From Legionellaceae bacterium (GTDB lineage Bacteria > Pseudomonadota > Gammaproteobacteria > Legionellales > Legionellaceae), in the NCBI GenBank assembly GCA_029210085.1, contig JARGPP010000026.1, positions 1 through 64,000 of the forward strand: a DNA stretch of 64,000 nt, given 5' to 3'. The notes beneath the pieces are model-generated. The model had not been told where the DNA came from and made no database searches. It saw only the letters and a list, made by a program, of their open reading frames with translations. Of this stretch, positions 1 to 7,507 are shown in pieces (within the stretch, counting starts at the first letter, position 1; the number at the start of each line of letters is the position of its first letter). The position numbers and the translations under genes were made by a program.

Positions 1-68
1 GGTACGCCTGCTTCAGCTTGTTTCAATATTGACATGATTTTACTATCACTAAATTTTGACTTTTTCAT
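1..68 (-). CDS. IS3-family transposase OrfA, N-terminal fragment (runs off the left edge)
   Basis: An ATG at 66-68 on the minus strand is preceded by a good Shine-Dalgarno (AGAGGAGA). It opens a frame reading MKKSKFSDSKIMSILKQAEA, then GV, before the window ends. This matches the start of OrfA proteins of the IS3 family (IS2/IS407-like groups), which carry the helix-turn-helix that binds the IS ends. Only 22 complete codons are visible, so intactness and the OrfB frame cannot be judged. The family call rests on recognising this N-terminus from memory. Confidence 0.6.
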   Translation of the reverse strand, partial: MKKSKFSDSKIMSILKQAEAGV

Positions 69-141
69 GCAGAATCTCCTCTGACATAGGTTACGAGAAA
101 ATTCTACTTTTAACATCACTTATTTTCTGGGGGGATTACCA
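1..141 (-). mobile_element. End of an IS3-family insertion sequence, cut by the window edge
   Basis: The minus strand reads into the first codons of an IS3-type OrfA. The stretch upstream of that start ends in a C-rich terminus (TGGTAATCCCCCC on the minus strand, about 129-141), a layout typical of IS3-family ends. Only one end lies in the window, so the terminal repeat pair and target duplication cannot be tested. The outer boundary near 141 is an estimate. Confidence 0.55.
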
Positions 142-193
142 TCAAAGTGTGACTTGTAAATTAAGCACGGATTAACTCATAAAGACGACATTA

Positions 194-223
194 AAAAATG
201 TATTTTCATTGATGGTGGATATA
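194..223 (+). repeat. Short dispersed repeat, copy A
   Basis: This 30-bp segment matches 3048-3077 at 26 of 30 positions, in the same orientation. Both copies sit in AT-rich intergenic DNA flanking the Asp-box/SnoaL gene pair. Part of the match is low-complexity A/T, but the core ATTGATGG and the following GATATA are shared. Confidence 0.35.
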
Positions 224-395
224 GACATAACTAGCCGTGATGAATAGTCTCTTAGCCTGATTGATTGGCTTCAAATGGTCATTAAATCGATACCCTGCAT
301 GAAGCAGGGCATTTAGAGAAAAGTGCTTTCAGTGGTGCGTGCTAATGAATTATTTTAGTCTCAATGGCTGGAGGATTTAGCCGTTGTATCATTAA

Positions 396-542
396 TTAGC
401 AATTAGGAACAGCGGCTGCGTCCCATAGAAAACTACTTATTTTGCATATATTGCCTCCAGTACAACTAACGCCATCAACACAGTTCAGGTTTTGAATGTG
501 GATGTTTATGTTTGCTCCATCAATTGTGTTTCGTAAGAACAT
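396..542 (-). pseudogene. Possible small or decayed Cys-containing protein, 48 codons
   Basis: From an ATG at 540-542 the minus strand encodes 48 residues with four cysteines (VDGVSCTGGNIC, ending VPNC). The frame stays open upstream to a stop at 639-641. It lies just downstream, on the same strand, of the 587-aa secreted Asp-box protein gene. The composition (Cys pairs, Asn-rich) looks like an exported protein. There is no signal peptide and no clear ribosome-binding site, so this is more likely the tail of a broken gene than a functional one. I do not recognise the family. Confidence 0.25.
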
Positions 543-699
543 GCTTATGCACTGAGCTGATGCATCTTCAGCTGATAGTGGTCTGGTGAGCGGCGTTTGC
601 CGCAGTATTGGTGTGTGTTCAAAGGAAACTGTTGTGCACTATATTTGCTTCAGCAGCTCTGATAAATTACATCACGCAAAATATTTTACGACAAGATAT

Positions 700-2463
700 T
701 CATCCACCCGTTGAAGCACCCCAGTAGAAAACACCTTGTTTAGGAATATTTGAAATGGTACTTGAGGCAACCACTGACCAATTCTCGCCACCATTTCTTG
801 TTTGTGCTATCAGAGGTGCTGAAGGCGATAAATCTATTTGTCCAACAGCCGTGCAGGTGGCTGTGGAGAGTTCACCAGAACAAGATACAGTGTTATACCA
901 TCCTAAAGGATTATTCGGTACATTGACTACAGACCAGTTAGCACCACCATCGATTGTTTGCGCTAACAGCGGTTTTTCTGTTTCATAATTAGCGCCACCA
1001 GTAACAAACATTGTATTGTCACCACTTCCAGTACTATGAACGGTATAGAGCATGCCATTTTTAACAGCAGACATACCTTTAATATCAACAACAGACCAAG
1101 ATATTCCACTGTTGGTTGTTTGGAATGTAAGTGGCTGATAAATTCTTGAGCCATCTGGTTCTTCTTCAAAGGTTGCACCTACTGCGACACATTTATCACC
1201 TAAACAAGAAATATCATTTAAATATCCGTTTTTTATGGTCGTTGGTAAGGGGACAGTGTTCCACTGTGCTCCACTATTGTTTGTTTGAGCCAGTAAAGGA
1301 GATGTATGGGTGTAATCTTGACCAACCGTTACGCACATGGCGCGATGGTTATGTTCCGAGCAATTGACATGATAAAAATAGCCATGAGCTGGTGCGTTAG
1401 GGACAGAAACGACTGACCAAGAAGCACCATTATCTGTTGTTTGAGCTAAGAAAGGGCTGTTTGATGTGCTGTGTAATTCACCGGGGGAAACCAAAGATTG
1501 ACCGGACGCAACACATAACGTACCGGCGCAATCAGAGCTAATAAAAGAAGCATCTGCAGGTATATTGTCCCCCGTTATTGCTTTAACAGCCCAGTTTTGT
1601 CCATAATCCCGACTTTGAGCAATGAGAGGTGGGCTTGATATAATGGTTGTGCCTGTTGAGTCATAGACGATAGCATCTCCTACAGCATTACAAAATTGTG
1701 CGTCATTGGTACAGCTTGCACCATAAAAATTACCGAGAGCAGGAGCTCCTATGATAGGAATCAAGCGCCATAAGAGACCATCACTTGAGGTTGATGTAAT
1801 AAAAGGGGGAACTGTATATGCTGCAGCACCATCTGGTGTGCCTCCTACTGCAAAACAATAGGTGCCTACTCCTGAGCCAGAGCACGCTGTATTAAAAAAC
1901 TGTCCGCCATCCGGGGTGTGGCTTACATCAACTGTATTCCAAGTAATGCCTCCATTTATGGATTGCACGAGTAGAGTAGTATCTTCTGCTGTATCTTGGT
2001 TGACGCCCACAGCCGTTTTAGTGGCTGGCTCAATACGAGTTATTGTCAAAGTGTTCGCAGGTGTTGCCTCTGAGCATGAAAAAGGAATGGCTGCTGTTGT
2101 ATTACATATAGTCGGTTTTATGTATGCGTTTATGAGCTTTGAGGGGTCTATTTGCAAGACTAAATCGCATTTTTTATTTTTAGATAATCTAAAAGGAGTG
2201 GGGCAGGCATTACCTCCATTTGAAATCGCACGAACACCAGGTATTGCTTTCATGTTTAATGACATGGGTGTCTTAAGGTGATTTTCAACCTCATAGACTG
2301 CTGTGGCAACGGAACCATTGGGAATACGCATTTGAGTGGGAGTTTTGAGTGTGATTGAATATAAAGTATTTGCTGTTGCTGCCTGGAGCATTGAACAAAA
2401 CGTAAATGGTACTAAACTCAAGAAAAGATAATCTTTTCTAAGCTGATTTCTTAAGTCATACAT
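700..2463 (-). CDS. Secreted protein with eight Asp-box (BNR-like) repeats
   Basis: A 587-residue exported protein. A signal-peptide-like hydrophobic stretch ends near AAT-ANT around residue 30. An N-terminal domain of about 110 residues follows, with a Cys-containing CPTPF motif and further cysteines. From about residue 165 to the end come eight Asp-box-like repeats of the form S/T-x-(N/D)-x-G-x-x-W (INGGITW, RDYGQNW, TDNGASW, NNSGAQW, TNSGISW, IDGGANW, RNGGENW and a weaker SSDGLLW), spaced as in sialidase/BNR beta-propellers. I see no sialidase catalytic triad, so an enzymatic role is not supported; an extracellular or surface binding protein is likelier. A TTG lies 9 nt upstream, but the ATG at 2461-2463 has AAGGA at 9 nt and is preferred. 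Confidence 0.75.
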   Translation of the reverse strand: MYDLRNQLRKDYLFLSLVPFTFCSMLQAATANTLYSITLKTPTQMRIPNGSVATAVYEVENHLKTPMSLNMKAIPGVRAISNGGNACPTPFRLSKNKKCDLVLQIDPSKLINAYIKPTICNTTAAIPFSCSEATPANTLTITRIEPATKTAVGVNQDTAEDTTLLVQSINGGITWNTVDVSHTPDGGQFFNTACSGSGVGTYCFAVGGTPDGAAAYTVPPFITSTSSDGLLWRLIPIIGAPALGNFYGASCTNDAQFCNAVGDAIVYDSTGTTIISSPPLIAQSRDYGQNWAVKAITGDNIPADASFISSDCAGTLCVASGQSLVSPGELHSTSNSPFLAQTTDNGASWSVVSVPNAPAHGYFYHVNCSEHNHRAMCVTVGQDYTHTSPLLAQTNNSGAQWNTVPLPTTIKNGYLNDISCLGDKCVAVGATFEEEPDGSRIYQPLTFQTTNSGISWSVVDIKGMSAVKNGMLYTVHSTGSGDNTMFVTGGANYETEKPLLAQTIDGGANWSVVNVPNNPLGWYNTVSCSGELSTATCTAVGQIDLSPSAPLIAQTRNGGENWSVVASSTISNIPKQGVFYWGASTGG

Positions 2464-2524
2464 ATATATCAATCCTTGAGTTTATGTAAAAGTTAAAGTA
2501 ACGAACTATGCACTAAAAATCAAT

Positions 2525-2917
2525 TTAAAGTAATTGTTTTTTAACTTCATCAATATGGATAAGCGCTAAATACTTGCTGATTTTATCTTCAGTAAAGTGA
2601 TAAGTCGTTGTGCCCTCATACGTGATGCTTTTGTGTGTTGGGGCAATTTCTAAAAAAGTACCTTGATGGGTTCCAGTTGCCTGCCAAGTTGCAATTACTT
2701 TGTTTTTTTCTTGTGTTATTTTACCCCATGAGACAGTTAAATCAGGGAATGCCGTGAACCATACATCAATTATTTTTTTTAATGCCTCAGGTCCTATAAC
2801 TGTATTTAAAGGGCTACAAATTTTTGCATCGTCTGTTAATAAATCAGAAATAATGCAGGTATTTTTTTCGTTCCACAGGACTTGGTGAAAATGATTGATT
2901 TTTTCGAGTAATGGCAT
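2525..2917 (-). CDS. SnoaL-like / ester cyclase family protein
   Basis: A 130-residue protein with the compact alpha+beta barrel pattern of the SnoaL/NTF2-like superfamily: an N-terminal helix, the segment with PEALKKIIDVWFTAFPDL, and strands such as VIATWQATGTHQG followed by ITYEGTTTYHF. Members include polyketide cyclases and many small orphan enzymes, so the substrate cannot be named. The ATG has GGAG 7 nt upstream. It is a single gene on the minus strand with a perfect palindrome (2970-2984) about 53 bp upstream, which could be an operator. Confidence 0.7.
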   Translation of the reverse strand: MPLLEKINHFHQVLWNEKNTCIISDLLTDDAKICSPLNTVIGPEALKKIIDVWFTAFPDLTVSWGKITQEKNKVIATWQATGTHQGTFLEIAPTHKSITYEGTTTYHFTEDKISKYLALIHIDEVKKQLL

Positions 2918-2969
2918 AAAACACTCCGAAAGCTAGGGTTACAGATAAGAGAAAGGCTGTAACTTAATT

Positions 2970-2984
2970 GATATACCGTATATC
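2970..2984. promoter_or_regulatory. Perfect 7-1-7 palindrome upstream of the SnoaL-like gene
   Basis: GATATAC-C-GTATATC is a perfect dyad, placed 53-67 bp upstream of the SnoaL-like start codon. Its size and position fit an operator for a small dimeric repressor, but no cognate regulator gene is adjacent. Confidence 0.35.
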
Positions 2985-3047
2985 TATTTAAAACACGAGT
3001 TTTAAATCAAGCGCTGTTACCTTTGGTTTAACGCGTAAAAATAGCAT

Positions 3048-3077
3048 AAAAATGCATTTTTATTGATGGCAGATATA
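3048..3077 (+). repeat. Short dispersed repeat, copy B
   Basis: Matches 194-223 at 26 of 30 positions in direct orientation. It includes the self-complementary AAAAATGCATTTTT. Confidence 0.35.
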
Positions 3078-3178
3078 TTATATTGTTTTGCTCATCATTT
3101 CGACTGTTATTGTTAAACGTTCATGGTTTTTTCATGGGTTGTTAATGAAAATTTTTGCTCAATCTGAGGTATATTGAG

Positions 3179-3224
3179 TTTAAAACGAGATCTTCTGGCT
3201 TGTCTACAAGGTCTCGAGTTTAAA
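3179..3224 (-). terminator. Stem-loop at the end of the GNAT gene
   Basis: The arms at 3179-3194 and 3208-3224 pair over most of their length (CGAGA with TCTCG, plus flanking A/T pairs and one G-T pair). They overlap the stop codon of the GNAT gene. The trailing T-run on the minus strand is short, so termination is plausible but not certain. Confidence 0.35.
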
Positions 3225-3714
3225 TATATAATAAAGCCATAAAAACATGGTTCTCATAAACACCATCAATACAAACACTGCTTTTATGTACCCCTTCTTT
3301 GATAAACCCCAGTTTTTCATAAAGTGCAATCGCTGAGGTATTATGCTCGCGTACGGTTAACTCAATGCGGGTTAGCCCTTTTTCTTGTGCTTTTTTAAGA
3401 GCAGTAGTCATCAGGGCCTTCCCAACACCTTGTCTACGATAAGATTTTAATACACCAACCCCTAAGCTGCCTGAATGTGCAAAAACGGGACGGTTAAGTG
3501 ATGTAATATCACACCATCCGATGATTTGGCCGTTATGAACGGCAACAACATGCGGCCAATTTCCTTTCAGGTTATTTAAAATAAAAGTTTTACTCATTTC
3601 AATTGACGGGCCTTCTAAAAAAGCTAAATATCTGCGTTCACGTGCAACACTATCAACAGCTGCTTGAAAGCCATCTGCATCAGATAGAGTAATGGGTCTA
3701 ATTACAAATTCCAT
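3220..3714 (-). CDS. GNAT-family N-acetyltransferase
   Basis: A 164-residue protein with the GNAT fold: beta1 IRPITLSDADG at the N-terminus, the acetyl-CoA binding motif RRQGVGKAL near residue 95 preceded by LGVGVLKSY, and a C-terminal ALYEKLGFIKEG. The C-terminal segment (HKSSVCIDGVYENHVFM) resembles RimI/RimJ-like and phosphinothricin-type acetyltransferases, but the substrate is unknown. A longer frame begins at a TTG at 3775-3777. The first ATG, giving MEFVIRPIT, fits the family start better, though no clear Shine-Dalgarno precedes either. Confidence 0.75.
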   Translation of the reverse strand: MEFVIRPITLSDADGFQAAVDSVARERRYLAFLEGPSIEMSKTFILNNLKGNWPHVVAVHNGQIIGWCDITSLNRPVFAHSGSLGVGVLKSYRRQGVGKALMTTALKKAQEKGLTRIELTVREHNTSAIALYEKLGFIKEGVHKSSVCIDGVYENHVFMALLYI

Positions 3715-3777
3715 GCGTTTGGTTTTTATGTGAATGTCAGTCACTTCATTAAAACATGTAATTACTATTTTTTGCAA

Positions 3778-3890
3778 TACGAAAATTATTTTTATTTTAT
3801 TTTATTTTGTTTTATTTTATTTTTATTTATGTTTTATTTGGCTTTATTTACTTTTGAATTGATTTTATTTATTTTTTGTTTTATTGTTAA
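3778..3890. repeat. T-rich low-complexity tract (TTTTA units)
   Basis: On the plus strand this is an irregular run of TTTTA/TTTAT units with almost no C, lying between the divergent GNAT and DUF2089 genes. Such a tract is bent or easily melted and could act as an UP-element-like promoter region for either gene. Confidence 0.5.
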
Positions 3891-3920
3891 TCGAACCAAT
3901 TATAAGACGGGTAGTTTTAA

Positions 3921-4283
3921 ATGAGTCATATCATCACGAAGTGTCCCTCTTGTGACAGTTCAAAATTAAAAATTAAAAATATTGAATGCTCAGACTGTAG
4001 CACTGTTTTTTCAGGAGCATTTGATATTCCGTCGTTATTGAAACTTCCAAAAGATGATTTGCAATTTGTATTTGATTTTGTGAAATGTTCAGGGAGTCTC
4101 AAAGAAATGGCGAGGCAGCAAGGGGTATCTTACCCAACTTTGAGAAATCGACTGAATACTTTGATTGAAGCGCTCGAAACAATGGATATACATAAGGATA
4201 GCGCTAAAACAGAAATATTAGAGTTGGTTGAAAAAGGTCAATTATCAGCGAAAGAAGCTGCGAGTATGTTAATTAAGTTGTGA
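3921..4283 (+). CDS. DUF2089-family zinc-ribbon / helix-turn-helix protein
   Basis: A 120-residue protein. The N-terminus has two Cys pairs (CPSC at 8-11 and CSDC near 23-26) forming a zinc ribbon. Residues about 45-85 contain the DUF2089 core with a helix-turn-helix-like segment (SLKEMARQQGVSYPTLRNRL). The C-terminus is a short helical SHOCT-like tail (VEKGQLSAKEAASML). It is probably a DNA-binding regulator, by analogy with the family. It is transcribed with the membrane protein gene that follows only 8 bp later. The family call is from memory. Confidence 0.75.
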   Translation: MSHIITKCPSCDSSKLKIKNIECSDCSTVFSGAFDIPSLLKLPKDDLQFVFDFVKCSGSLKEMARQQGVSYPTLRNRLNTLIEALETMDIHKDSAKTEILELVEKGQLSAKEAASMLIKL

Positions 4284-4291
4284 GGGTGAAA

Positions 4292-4999
4292 ATGAATCAA
4301 GGTAAAGAAAGGTTAGATAAAATGTTTCAAGAGAAAAAAATTTCAGAGGCTGATTACAAAGTATTGATAACTGCAATGGATAAAAAATCATTATTTAAAA
4401 AAATTGAATCATCCATTTTAATCAATCCATTTCAAAAAATTGCAGGGCTTAAAGCGCTTATTTGGGGAATGATGATTTTAGTGTCGATGAGCTTTCTTGG
4501 GGTCATAGGGCAAGTTTATTTTATTGGTGTGATGGGCGTCTTAAATGCACATGCGCTTGTAAAGCAAGCTATTGATATTAATTTTTTCTTATTGGCGTAT
4601 CAAAATTTAGTGAGTTGGATCGTATTATCAAGCGTTTTTATGGCAACTGCAAAAATATTCCAGAAAAAAAGAATTCGCATCATTGATTTCTTAGGAACGG
4701 TTGCCTTTGCACGTTTTCCGTTGCTAATAATGACGGTTTGTATGGCTCTGATACAGCTAGTTAATCCAGGATTTTTGGCCATTGATATGACTCATGGTAT
4801 TCCCATGAAAGGCTCATTGGCAATGAGCGGATTTAGTGTTGTCATACTTTGTTTGTTTATATATCAAATAGCCGCTTACTTTTTTGCACTGAAAGAGTCT
4901 TCTGGACTGGTCGGAAAAAAATTATGGGTGAGTTTTATTGCCTCGTTTATTGTCGCCGAAGTGATTATACAGCCACTTGCAGTCATTTTTATGAATTAA
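4292..4999 (+). CDS. Yip1-like integral membrane protein paired with the DUF2089 gene
   Basis: A 235-residue protein. The N-terminal 35 residues are soluble and helical, with a SHOCT-like element (LDKMFQEKKISEADYKVL). About five hydrophobic segments follow, in the arrangement of Yip1-domain proteins. A GTG further upstream would overlap the preceding stop; the ATG at 4292, with AGGG just upstream, is preferred. Tight coupling to the DUF2089 regulator suggests that one senses the membrane and the other acts on DNA, but this is inference. No catalytic motif was seen. Confidence 0.65.
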   Translation: MNQGKERLDKMFQEKKISEADYKVLITAMDKKSLFKKIESSILINPFQKIAGLKALIWGMMILVSMSFLGVIGQVYFIGVMGVLNAHALVKQAIDINFFLLAYQNLVSWIVLSSVFMATAKIFQKKRIRIIDFLGTVAFARFPLLIMTVCMALIQLVNPGFLAIDMTHGIPMKGSLAMSGFSVVILCLFIYQIAAYFFALKESSGLVGKKLWVSFIASFIVAEVIIQPLAVIFMN

Positions 5000-5012
5000 G
5001 GTGGGTACTTTT

Positions 5013-5047
5013 ACTTGATACAGCCCCTAGTATGCCCTGTATCAAGT
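5013..5047 (+). terminator. 11-bp inverted repeat downstream of the Yip1-like gene
   Basis: ACTTGATACAG (5013-5023) and CTGTATCAAGT (5037-5047) are perfectly complementary around a 13-nt loop, starting 14 bp after the stop codon. The position suits a transcript-end hairpin, but the T-run typical of intrinsic terminators is missing. Confidence 0.35.
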
Positions 5048-5241
5048 ACTGTTCTTGAATAAAAAATAATTTGTATTGTTTTTTGGTTGCTCTTTATTTA
5101 CAGCACTTAATTTTAAAGTCAAAAATAGGGGCTTTATTTTCAAGTGCGTACCATATGATTTGATCTTTTGGGTCGGTAGTGTAAGTAGCGCTTTAGTGTC
5201 CCTTTAATGTACAATAATATTTTTTATATTCAGAGTTAATA

Positions 5242-5268
5242 ATGTTGAAAGAACTCCTCTTTCAACAT
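5242..5268. promoter_or_regulatory. 11-bp stem, 5-nt loop hairpin upstream of the 90-aa gene
   Basis: ATGTTGAAAGA and TCTTTCAACAT pair perfectly around ACTCC. The hairpin ends 53 bp upstream of the start of the small gene at 5322, so it could be a 5' UTR element or the terminator of an unseen small RNA. Confidence 0.35.
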
Positions 5269-5321
5269 GCAGAATATGCTTTATCCATTGAATCATAATA
5301 AAATAATGAGGTATTAAATTA

Positions 5322-5594
5322 ATGAAAATCATTATCGATAGTGTTGAGTTTTTAATGAGGTGTATTGATCATCCGCTTGCACCTGCTTGTCTGGGCGTCT
5401 TTATGTTAGCAACAGCAGACTCTTATCCGGAAGGTAGGGGGGCTTTATCTTGTGCTGTGGCTTATAGTTTGGTCGGTTCAAGTCTATTGAGAGGATTAAA
5501 CTTTTTTCATGAAAATAGAGCCGTAATAGAAGCTCGGTTAGAACATATACCGAAAGCAGATATTTCTAAATCATTATCCTTAGTTTTTGAGTAA
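5322..5594 (+). CDS. Hypothetical 90-aa protein
   Basis: A short protein with a mildly hydrophobic middle (CLGVFMLATA, then CAVAYSLVGSSLL) and a charged C-terminal third. The ATG follows GAGG at about 10 nt. I do not recognise the family. One or two weak membrane-associated helices are possible. It stands alone between two long gene-free stretches rich in hairpins. The coding call rests on the ribosome-binding site and an open frame of ordinary composition. Confidence 0.5.
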   Translation: MKIIIDSVEFLMRCIDHPLAPACLGVFMLATADSYPEGRGALSCAVAYSLVGSSLLRGLNFFHENRAVIEARLEHIPKADISKSLSLVFE

Positions 5595-5725
5595 TTGTAT
5601 TTAAAGCTCCAGTAAGCTCACAAGCTTGCTTATATCGCTAGAATTAATCTTATCTTCTAATTGCTAAGCCCAAGCTAGAACAGCTTGTACATAAGATCAA
5701 TCATGAATTCTTTGTTCTGATAAGT

Positions 5726-5893
5726 TTAGTAAGTTTGCACATAATTGAAGCTCATATCAGCCACAGGATGTAAATTTGTGCGTTGGTATTGGCTTGATAA
5801 ATATCCAAGTATTTTAGGTAATGACTTTAGCCATTGCTTAACATGTTTACCGTAAATTCTGATTATATTTTTTTCAGAGTGATTCATAGGCAT
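5726..5893 (-). pseudogene. Possible gene remnant, 55 codons
   Basis: The minus strand encodes a basic, protein-like peptide (IYGKHVKQWLKSLPKILGYL, then SSQYQRTNLHPVADM) with two closely spaced in-frame ATGs but no Shine-Dalgarno. The composition is far more like a real protein than a chance frame, and the frame ends abruptly at TAA. It may be a fragment of a transposase or another mobile-element protein; I cannot name the parent. Confidence 0.3.
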
Positions 5894-6021
5894 TATTCAT
5901 TCAATATGAGTCTTGTATGAGATATATCACGTGTCCATGATTAAGTAGGTGCTTGGAATATCTGTGTTGAAAGCATAAAAGAAAAAAACGAGTTTTGAAG
6001 TATTAAATTTAGTTTTCTCTG

Positions 6022-6039
6022 TACACAATTAATTGTGTA
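6022..6039. promoter_or_regulatory. Perfect 18-bp palindrome upstream of the YihY-like gene
   Basis: TACACAATTAATTGTGTA is fully self-complementary and lies about 85 bp upstream of the start codon. The next bases (TATAGTGTTATATT) could supply a -10, so a repressor bound here would block the promoter. No regulator gene is adjacent. Confidence 0.4.
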
Positions 6040-6124
6040 TAGTGTTATATTCTGTTCAGTAGGGTATGTAAAATAACCAAGTGACATAACGTATAGTTAG
6101 CGTTGACTTTGGGAAGTAGAATCA

Positions 6125-6961
6125 ATGACTCAAAAAATAATAGCTACATTATATCAGTTTGTGGTATTTACATTTAAAAATTATATTAGAAATGATTGTG
6201 GACATCGTGCCAGTACGTTAACACTTACAACTGTGCTCTCAATGGTTCCTTTGTTGATTGTTTTTTTTAGTTTGTTGACGTTTTTACCGTATTTTGATCA
6301 AATTCTTAAACCCTTACAAAATTTTATTTTTAATCATTTTGTGCCTGAATCAGGTCGTGCAGTACAAGAATATATTCTTAATTTTACGGCTAAGGCCAGT
6401 CAATTTTCGATAATGAGTGGCTTTGCTGTATTATTGTACAGTATGATTTTAATTTATAATATTGAGCTCGCTTTAAATAAAATATGGCATGTGAATTATA
6501 CGAGAAAGCCGCTGAATGGCTTAATTGTGTACCTTGCAATTTTAATTATTTTTCCTCTGTTTTTAGGGGTGAGCTTATTATTAAGTTCGTATATTCGGTC
6601 TATTTCTTTTTTGGGCCCTGAATATCAGATACAAAAAAATATTCTAATTTCATACGCTCCTTTCTTGCTCGCTTGGATTGGGTTTACTTTTTTATATTAT
6701 ATTGTTCCAAATAAGCGGATTAAATTCAGTCAAGCGTTATTGAGTGCGGCATTAGCAACTGTTTTTTTTGAAATAGCGAAACAAGGTTTTTCTTTATACT
6801 TAAGTTATGTCACCTTGTATGAAGTGATTTATGGTGTATTTGCAATTATACCTGTTTTTATTATTTGGATTTATTTGGTTTGGATTTTGACACTTTTCTG
6901 TGCAGAAATAAATTATTCCTTAGCTGTTGTGAGTAAAAAACACTTGTCTTTTTTTGTATAA
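6125..6961 (+). CDS. YihY/BrkB-family inner membrane protein
   Basis: A 278-residue protein with about six transmembrane segments and the family pattern: an N-terminal amphipathic part ending in RNDCGHRASTLTLTTVLSMVP (GHRASTLT close to the usual D-x-x-x-x-x-A-x-x-L-t-y-y), then FAVLLYSMILIYNIELALNKIW, and a C-terminal YGVFAIIPVFIIWIYLVW. The related name ribonuclease BN is a historic misassignment; the molecular role is unknown. It is slightly shorter than E. coli YihY. Single gene with a palindrome upstream. Confidence 0.85.
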   Translation: MTQKIIATLYQFVVFTFKNYIRNDCGHRASTLTLTTVLSMVPLLIVFFSLLTFLPYFDQILKPLQNFIFNHFVPESGRAVQEYILNFTAKASQFSIMSGFAVLLYSMILIYNIELALNKIWHVNYTRKPLNGLIVYLAILIIFPLFLGVSLLLSSYIRSISFLGPEYQIQKNILISYAPFLLAWIGFTFLYYIVPNKRIKFSQALLSAALATVFFEIAKQGFSLYLSYVTLYEVIYGVFAIIPVFIIWIYLVWILTLFCAEINYSLAVVSKKHLSFFV

Positions 6962-7033
6962 CTTCTATTGCTTTAAATATCGGCTATATTTTTATAGGTC
7001 TCTTTTAATTGATTACTCAGGATATTAATTATT

Positions 7034-7507
7034 ATGAATAATAACTTATCTTATCGTAAAGCCAATCAGAATGACTTAGAAATTATCGTTAAGATGCTAG
7101 CCGAAGATGAATTAGGACTTTCTCGTGAAAAGGTATCGATGCCACTGGATAAGGCTTATTTGGATGCTTTTGAACAAATTGATAATGATCCTAATCAGTA
7201 TTTAATGGTTGTAGAGCGAGAAAACAAAGTGGTTGGGAGTTGTCATTTAACAATGATGCCTTCTCTTACGTTTACAGGATCAACACGCATGCAGTTTGAA
7301 GGCGTACGTGTCTCTGCAGCATGCCGAGGACAAAAAATTGGAGAGTGGATGATAAAAGCGGCCATTCAATATGGGGTGTCACGTGGAGCTTCTATTATAC
7401 AATTAACAACGGATAAAAAGCGTACAAAGGCGAAGCATTTTTATGAGTCGCTTGGCTTAAAAGCAACCCATGAAGGCATGAAAATATATATAGGCAATAA
7501 AACATAG
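7034..7507 (+). CDS. GNAT-family N-acetyltransferase
   Basis: A 157-residue GNAT protein: the N-terminal YRKANQNDLEIIVKML strand-helix, central MQFEGVRVSAACRGQKIGEWM with the acetyl-CoA loop (RGQKIG), and the C-terminal FYESLGLKATHEGMKIYI. It resembles small-molecule or antibiotic acetyltransferases of the PaiA/YjaB type, but the substrate cannot be inferred. It lies 72 bp after the YihY-like gene in the same direction, so co-transcription is possible. Confidence 0.8.
   Translation: MNNNLSYRKANQNDLEIIVKMLAEDELGLSREKVSMPLDKAYLDAFEQIDNDPNQYLMVVERENKVVGSCHLTMMPSLTFTGSTRMQFEGVRVSAACRGQKIGEWMIKAAIQYGVSRGASIIQLTTDKKRTKAKHFYESLGLKATHEGMKIYIGNKT

Larger units (their letters stand above)
142..699. 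other. Intergenic stretch with a short repeat and a possible gene remnant
   Basis: No convincing intact gene lies between the IS end and the end of the large secreted protein gene. It contains a 30-bp repeat copy (194-223), a small hairpin (CCCTGC ATGAA GCAGGG near 293-309) and an 81-codon open stretch on the minus strand that may be a decayed exported protein (see 396-542). Confidence 0.5.
2918..3219. other. Intergenic, with operator-like palindrome and repeat copy
   Basis: No gene seen. The stretch holds the palindrome at 2970-2984, the second copy of the 30-bp repeat (3048-3077), and a hairpin beside the end of the GNAT gene (3179-3224). Confidence 0.5.
5000..5321. other. Intergenic, two strong hairpins
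   Basis: No gene seen. It contains the perfect inverted repeats at 5013-5047 and 5242-5268. Neither is followed by a long T-run, so they are not obvious terminators. Confidence 0.5.
5595..6124. other. Long intergenic stretch with a possible gene remnant and a palindrome
   Basis: No intact gene is convincing. A 55-codon minus-strand frame (5726-5893) looks like degraded coding sequence, and an 18-bp perfect palindrome lies at 6022-6039 upstream of the YihY-like gene. Confidence 0.5.

Noticed and set aside
293-309. CCCTGC-GCAGGG hairpin
   Set aside because: A 6-bp stem without T-run or associated gene; too weak to call.
755-988. Plus-strand open frame opposite the Asp-box gene
   Set aside because: It is antisense to a convincing repeat-containing protein and shows no ribosome-binding site or motif; the same holds for the other frames opposite this gene.
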